A DNA stretch of 64,000 nt from contig CACZJZ010000012.1 in assembly GCA_902781655.1 (NCBI GenBank), positions 28,926 to 92,925 of the forward strand. The letters are read 5' to 3'. Each line of letters opens with the position of its first letter. Position 1 is the first letter of the stretch. The translations under genes were made by a program, and so were the position numbers. This document shows, piece after piece, positions 63,296 to 64,000 of the stretch. The DNA comes from an uncultured Lachnospiraceae bacterium (GTDB lineage: Bacteria; Bacillota; Clostridia; Lachnospirales; Lachnospiraceae). The notes under the pieces are model-generated. The model ran no database searches. It saw nothing but the letters and a program-made list of their open reading frames with translations, and was not told the DNA's origin.

Positions 63296-63610
63296 ATGAC
63301 TTTACTGACAACGGTTTTTGCAGCAATAATTGCTACGGTCATTTGGTATAAGGGCGCTCCGAAAAGTGAAATGAAAGTTGGTGCTCTTTGCTGGATGTAC
63401 TGGGGAGCATCCCTGATGTGGCTTGTTGATGCAATTTTTGAGTATGCAGAACTTGGCACTGAATACTTTACCCCTGCTCCTGTGGATATGCTCAACGATT
63501 TTTATCTTGGCCTGTCTGTTGTAGCCCATGGCCTGATCATCTGGCTGGTTATTCTGCTTGTGAAAGATCCGAAGGGCGTTGTAAAGGCAGCGTTGTTCAA
63601 GAAAAAGTAA
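63296..63610 (+). CDS. Conserved small membrane protein of unknown function (second of the pair)
   Basis: A 104-residue protein with three hydrophobic segments (LTTVFAAIIATVIWY, VGALCWMYWGASLMWLVDAIF and GLSVVAHGLIIWLVILLV). A short loop between the second and third holds EYAELGTEYFTPAPVD. The end is basic (KDPKGVVKAALFKKK), placing it inside. GGAGGGAG lies upstream. It very likely acts together with the preceding protein in the membrane. No terminator with a clear T-run follows; an imperfect 7-bp hairpin (GTCTTTT with GAAAAGAC, near 63632-63657) lies about 20 bases on. Confidence 0.83.
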   Translation: MTLLTTVFAAIIATVIWYKGAPKSEMKVGALCWMYWGASLMWLVDAIFEYAELGTEYFTPAPVDMLNDFYLGLSVVAHGLIIWLVILLVKDPKGVVKAALFKKK

Positions 63611-64000
63611 GGTGAGCGGTACACAATAAGCGTCTTTTGACTAACTTTCGAAAAGACAACTGCCACCGGTCTGCAGAATTCTTCCTTTATAGAAGTGTCT
63701 GTGCCATCAGTCCCGGCATTTTCCACTGACCGTAAACCCGGCGGATCCAATGCTGATTCTGTCCCGTCATGGGGCATGCTCTGCTGGATGATCTGATGCC
63801 ATGGTCTGAAACATACAGAAAGTATGAGCAGGAACAGGCAGCGCAGGATGCATCCCTGGCGATCGGAGGGGGGAAAACCCTCCGCGGCCCAGGACTCCAC
63901 GAAAGAAAGACAAACAGCGGAGTGCCTGATTATAGCAGGAGGCCCTTCGCCATACATCAGCCTCAGGCCGGACCACTCCGGTCTGTTTGGCATACCCTCA
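63611..64000. other. Unassigned 390 bases at the right edge
   Basis: No gene here can be supported. A plus-strand frame is open from ATG 63769 to the window end, beginning MGHALLDDLMPWSETYRKYE, and a minus-strand frame spans 63993-63502; neither has a ribosome-binding site or convincing coding character along its length. Two hairpins are visible: GGAGGG/CCCTCC near 63867-63885 and a 9-bp stem near 63963-63984 (CAGGCCGGA with TCCGGTCTG). It may be a decayed gene or a leader for a gene beyond the window. Confidence 0.4.

Overview
The window looks like a chromosomal segment of a fairly GC-rich Clostridium-class Firmicute, most likely a Lachnospiraceae-type gut bacterium. Support comes from the gene set: AddAB rather than RecBCD, a PPi-dependent phosphofructokinase, a class B sortase, a TrpR-like YerC, single-chain PurL, PheB next to Hom, QueH, and several small membrane proteins of a kind common in that family. 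Strong purine-rich ribosome-binding sites and intrinsic terminators fit this. No rRNA, tRNA, CRISPR array, complete insertion sequence or prophage is visible, so this is mostly core genome.

Layout. 1-2.6 kb: a small unknown protein, a Maf-type nucleotide pyrophosphatase with an added tail, and (minus strand) a secreted repeat protein. 2.7-6.5 kb: hexuronate catabolism, with an AraC regulator divergent from uxuA-uxuB. 6.5-19.3 kb: VanZ-like protein, purL behind a leader with a terminator hairpin, carA-carB, queH, argS and a corrinoid adenosyltransferase. 19.3-22.4 kb: dapA, dapB, a HisA of the eukaryotic (yeast HIS6) type and a cold-shock protein. 22.4-22.7 kb: a gene-free stretch with a candidate small RNA and a 33-bp inverted repeat. 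22.7-34 kb: yerC-yfhO, pheB-hom-aspartate kinase, two unknown membrane proteins, guaB and glnS. 34-43 kb: a MocR-type and a TetR-type regulator, a MalY/PatB lyase, a membrane-anchored unknown and a 1566-residue EAL/PAS/GGDEF protein. 43-50.5 kb: a uracil/xanthine-type permease, PPi-PFK and addB, which is frameshifted. 50.5-57.2 kb: addA, HAD phosphatase, CPBP protease and sortase B. 57.2-64 kb: YgjP-like metallopeptidase, hybrid histidine kinase, an unknown protein, RlmD-type methyltransferase, a DUF3842-type protein, and an AT-richer two-gene membrane operon behind an attenuator-like leader.

The genes cover amino-acid synthesis (aspartate to lysine/threonine, histidine), purine and pyrimidine synthesis (purL, guaB, carAB, a nucleobase permease), translation and tRNA modification (argS, glnS, queH, rlmD), recombination repair (addAB) and signalling (c-di-GMP, two-component). 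Several promoters share one form: a -35 element, 17 bases, then an extended -10 often reading TG-A-TAC-N-N-T. The items most worth following up are the leader plus the two unknown membrane genes at 62.7-63.6 kb, the eukaryotic-type HisA, the candidate small RNA and inverted repeat at 22.4-22.65 kb, the attenuator-like purL leader, the giant c-di-GMP protein and the addB frameshift.
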